Positions 5,908 through 7,826 of a stretch of 7,826 nt of DNA are shown piece after piece (position 1 is the first letter of the stretch; each line of letters begins with the position of its first letter). The notes beneath the pieces are model-generated. The model saw nothing but the letters and a program-made list of their open reading frames with translations. It was not told where the DNA came from and made no database searches. The stretch comes from Chloroflexota bacterium (lineage in GTDB: Bacteria > Chloroflexota > Dormibacteria > Dormibacterales > Dormibacteraceae). The position numbers and the translations under genes are program-made. The stretch is from the NCBI GenBank assembly GCA_005880345.1, contig VBGE01000046.1, forward strand, positions 1-7,826. The letters run 5' to 3'.

Positions 5908-6707
5908 CCCGTCACCCTGCGCCGGAACGCGACCAGGCCTCCTACCACGGCGAGAATCGCGGTGATCGCCGCCGCGACGTAGCCGCCGAGGTCGTTGCGA
6001 CTCGGGAGCTTGGCGTTCTCGGCGTTGGGCAGCCCGTAGGTCTCGGGCTTGTCCATCAGGAGGAAGAAGGCGTTCAGGCCGCCGTACACCTTGTCGTCGC
6101 GGCCGTAGAGCTGCGCTTGCGCGACGCCCTGGCTGTGCAGCGCGGCGAGCCTGACGTCAGCGGCTTGCTGAAGCTCGGCCAGCGGGCCGAACTGGATGGA
6201 CTGCGTCGGGCAAGCCTTGGCGCACGCCGGCTCGAGTCCGCCCTGCAGCCGGTCGTAGCAAAGGGTGCACTTGTGCGCGGTGCCGGTCGACTGGTTCATG
6301 CCGATGACGCTGTAAGGGCATGCCGCGATGCAGTTGCGGCAACCGTTGCAGACGTCCTGCTGGATGAAGACCGTGTTGAACTCCGTCCGGATGATGGCGC
6401 CGGTCGGGCATACCTCCATGCAGCTCGCGTGCTTGCAGTGCTTGCAGACGTCCGACATCATCAACCAGGCCGTGCCGTTGCCGGTGGCGGCCGGCTGGTC
6501 CGGCACTTGCTCGATGAACTTGACGTGCCGCCAGTTCTCCGCGTCGAGATTGCCCGTGTTGTCGAAGCTGTCGGCGAGGAAGCTCGGACTGTCGCCTCCA
6601 AGCTGGTTCCATTCCTTGCACGCCGCCTCGCAGGCTTTGCAACCGATGCAAACGCTGGTATCGGTGAAGAACCCGTAGGTCTCGCCGGGCCGGATGGTTG
6701 TCGCCAT
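5904..6707 (-). CDS. fdhB: Formate dehydrogenase beta subunit, four [4Fe-4S] ferredoxin-like protein (267 aa)
   Basis: Sixteen cysteines fall in four cluster groups: CIGCKACEAAC (20-30), CKHCKHASCMEVC (88-100), CNGCRNCIAAC (120-130), and CTLC (147-150) with C162/C166. This is the dicluster electron-transfer subunit layout of DMSO-reductase-family enzymes, most like FdnH/FdoH. It carries electrons from the molybdenum subunit to the membrane partner. A single hydrophobic helix (about 241-261) followed by FRRR ends the protein, like the C-terminal anchor of FdnH. The positive-inside rule would put the Arg residues in the cytoplasm and the clusters outside. There is no own signal peptide, so export would be with a Tat-bearing catalytic subunit. 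The ATG at 6707 lies 2 nt after the fdhE stop, with GGGG at the end of fdhE as ribosome site. The frame stays open further upstream, but that part reads as a shadow of fdhE. Confidence 0.94.
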   Translation of the reverse strand: MATTIRPGETYGFFTDTSVCIGCKACEAACKEWNQLGGDSPSFLADSFDNTGNLDAENWRHVKFIEQVPDQPAATGNGTAWLMMSDVCKHCKHASCMEVCPTGAIIRTEFNTVFIQQDVCNGCRNCIAACPYSVIGMNQSTGTAHKCTLCYDRLQGGLEPACAKACPTQSIQFGPLAELQQAADVRLAALHSQGVAQAQLYGRDDKVYGGLNAFFLLMDKPETYGLPNAENAKLPSRNDLGGYVAAAITAILAVVGGLVAFRRRVTG

Positions 6708-6709
6708 CT

Positions 6710-7576
6710 CTAAAACCCCATCAAGTTGGTCGTGATCTTGGAGAATCCCTGCTCGCGGGCATACAGGTCGAGCGGGATCGCGGCGATCTCGTCGACCACC
6801 GGGACTGCGTTGGGATCGGCGGCGACGTCGACGTTGAGCAGGTAGCGCCGGCACGACTCGCACGCCTCGATCCGCATGTGTGGAAAAAATGCGCGCTGCG
6901 GGTCCGCCGCGGGCGGACCTGGCAAGCCACGGACGACGCTGCCGCGGTCGCCGGACATCGTTCCGTGCTCGCTGAAGATGGACAGCTTCGAGCTGGCCGA
7001 CTCGCCGCAGCCGGCGCAGGTCATTCGCGCGTAGCTCCAGGTGGCGCCGCACCGCGCACAGAGAAGATTTCGCGGTCCGGTGGCGAGGTCGTCGCTCGCA
7101 GCGGCAAAAAAGCTGAGCTGCGGCGGCCCGCCGCAATCCGGACAGTGACGCGCGTCACGCGGTCCCTCACAGGCGGCCCGGGCCGAAACGTCCAGCGCCT
7201 CGAGCACGGGACCGAGCGAAGCGCGCGCCAGATAGCGATCGACCGGCAGCTGATCCTCGCCCCGCATCCACCGGCGGACCATCTGGCCTGGGTCGTCCGC
7301 ATCGAGCCTGCGCATGAGGTCGCCGCGCAGTCGATCGGGTCCCGCCGCAACAGTGACATCGACGACGCGCGGCACCACGGCCTCCGCGACATACGCGACA
7401 AGGTTCTGTGACGGAGGCGCGTCCGCGGCCGCATGCAGGAATGCCTCTTCCTGCACGGCGAGCACCGCGGCGTAGAAATCCAGGAGCTGCCGCGCGAAGG
7501 ACTGCCGCCGGCGCAGCTCTCCGACGCGGCGCCGCCGCTCCGACCACGCAGGCGCAGCCGCGATCGCGACTGGCAT
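6710..7576 (-). CDS. fdhE: Formate dehydrogenase accessory protein FdhE (288 aa)
   Basis: The C-terminal half carries four CxxC pairs: CPDC (145-148, within the family hallmark CPxCGxxP), CARC (173-176), CAGC (187-190) and CESC (239-242). They lie in rubredoxin/zinc-ribbon-like folds that bind iron in E. coli FdhE. The N-terminal half is helical and alanine/arginine-rich (WSERRRRVGELRRRQ at 11-25). FdhE is a cytoplasmic protein needed for activity of respiratory formate dehydrogenases and binds their catalytic subunit. Length is slightly below E. coli FdhE (about 309). The ATG at 7576 overlaps the catalytic-subunit stop by one base (TGATG), with GGAG 8 nt upstream. The frame extends further upstream, but that region is the coding sequence of the catalytic subunit in another frame. 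Its place between alpha and beta genes couples its synthesis to its client. Confidence 0.92.
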   Translation of the reverse strand: MPVAIAAAPAWSERRRRVGELRRRQSFARQLLDFYAAVLAVQEEAFLHAAADAPPSQNLVAYVAEAVVPRVVDVTVAAGPDRLRGDLMRRLDADDPGQMVRRWMRGEDQLPVDRYLARASLGPVLEALDVSARAACEGPRDARHCPDCGGPPQLSFFAAASDDLATGPRNLLCARCGATWSYARMTCAGCGESASSKLSIFSEHGTMSGDRGSVVRGLPGPPAADPQRAFFPHMRIEACESCRRYLLNVDVAADPNAVPVVDEIAAIPLDLYAREQGFSKITTNLMGF

Positions 7577-7826
7577 CACAGCTTCTCCAGGTTGACGAGA
7601 AACGCTTTGAATTCGGGGGTTCGCGCGTTCGCGTCGCCGACGAATGGGGTGAGCGCGTTGGCGAGCCAGTACCGGCCTTTGCTCGGGTCGCTGTCCGCCG
7701 CGAGCCCCACGTAGCCCCAATGAATCGGGATGCCGATCTGGTACACCTTCTGCCCGGCCACTGTCATCGGTCCGAGTCGTTTGGTCACGAGCGCGAGCAC
7801 CTCGACCTTGCCCCGCTTGGACGAAA
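7576..7826 (-). CDS. fdnG: Formate dehydrogenase-N type catalytic (alpha) subunit, C-terminal end only
   Basis: Only the last 82 residues are in the window; the frame is open to the edge, so a GTG near 7800 is internal. The visible segment reads SSKRGKVEVLALVTKRLGPM, then GIPIHWGYVG (the typical G-I/V-P-x-HWG of the molydopterin-dinucleotide-binding domain), then ANALTPFVGDANARTPEFKAFLVNLEK. The last part is the characteristic C-terminus of FdnG/FdoG alpha subunits. The full enzyme (about 1000 residues) binds bis-MGD with Mo or W plus one [4Fe-4S] cluster and oxidises formate to CO2. The active-site Cys or selenocysteine and the Tat signal lie outside the window, so neither can be judged. It is the upstream visible gene of the operon and shares one base with fdhE. 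Confidence 0.93.
   Translation of the reverse strand, partial: SSKRGKVEVLALVTKRLGPMTVAGQKVYQIGIPIHWGYVGLAADSDPSKGRYWLANALTPFVGDANARTPEFKAFLVNLEKL
7585..7588 (-). promoter_or_regulatory. Ribosome binding site of fdhE inside the alpha-subunit gene
   Basis: On the minus strand GGAG is followed by AAGCTGTG and the ATG at 7576. The site lies within the last codons of the catalytic subunit. It supports the fdhE start at 7576 and a coupled restart at TGATG. Confidence 0.6.

Noticed and set aside
4873..5982. A 369-codon open frame on the plus strand
   Set aside because: It lies antisense to nrfD and is dominated by Arg, Glu, Gln and Asp with no domain pattern. The NrfD reading has clear membrane helices and family motifs.
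6708..7136. N-terminal extension of the beta subunit upstream of the ATG at 6707
   Set aside because: The extra residues are arginine-rich and overlap the FdhE coding sequence in another frame. Homologous beta subunits begin near the first cysteine cluster, matching the start at 6707.
6117..7411. Plus-strand open frames opposite the beta subunit and fdhE
   Set aside because: They are antisense shadows of genes with complete cysteine motifs and show no family signature.
7577..7720. N-terminal extension of FdhE upstream of the ATG at 7576
   Set aside because: It lies in the conserved C-terminal coding region of the alpha subunit, and a good ribosome site precedes the ATG at 7576.

Overview
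The window is GC-rich bacterial DNA, densely coded on both strands, with several GTG starts and many overlapping gene ends. It holds nine protein genes, two of them cut by the window edges. I see no rRNA, tRNA, CRISPR array, insertion sequence or integrase. A proline/threonine-rich lipoprotein, a DUF6457-type protein, a formate dehydrogenase with an NrfD anchor and the high GC would fit a soil-type Chloroflexota/Dormibacterota-like or actinobacterial genome. That placement is inference and weak.

Left part (1-3100). The 3' two-thirds or so of a GH38 alpha-mannosidase (+) runs in from the left edge. Its stop codon directly abuts the stop of a convergent two-CBS-domain protein (-). Next come a 158-nt divergent intergenic region with a small inverted repeat and T-tracts, a 66-residue uncharacterised ORF (+), and a HAD-superfamily protein resembling L-2-haloacid dehalogenases (-). 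These look like unrelated single genes.

Middle (3101-3930). A 71-nt divergent spacer leads to a secreted lipoprotein (+). Its C-terminal domain faintly recalls Cu/Zn superoxide dismutase but lacks most metal ligands. It is followed by a small free-standing DUF6457-like protein (+).

Right part (3927-7826, all - strand). A tightly coupled operon, in transcription order, comprises the formate dehydrogenase-N type catalytic subunit (C-terminus only), FdhE, a four-cluster ferredoxin-like beta subunit with a C-terminal membrane anchor, an NrfD-family membrane subunit, and the Fe-S carrier Mrp/ApbC. Successive junctions are a 1-nt overlap, a 2-nt gap, a 4-nt overlap and an 11-nt overlap, so translation is probably coupled throughout. 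The inferred enzyme oxidises formate at a molybdenum or tungsten site, passes electrons through the Fe-S subunit and delivers them to the quinone pool via NrfD. FdhE and Mrp would serve maturation and Fe-S supply. DUF6457 domains are known next to or fused with molybdenum-cofactor guanylyltransferases, so the gene convergent with mrp may belong to the same theme.

The most interesting points are the operon composition (NrfD in place of a cytochrome b gamma subunit, fdhE inserted between alpha and beta genes, mrp at the end), the SOD-like lipoprotein, and the two convergent gene pairs whose stop codons touch or interlock. I found no clear evidence for a wholly new system.
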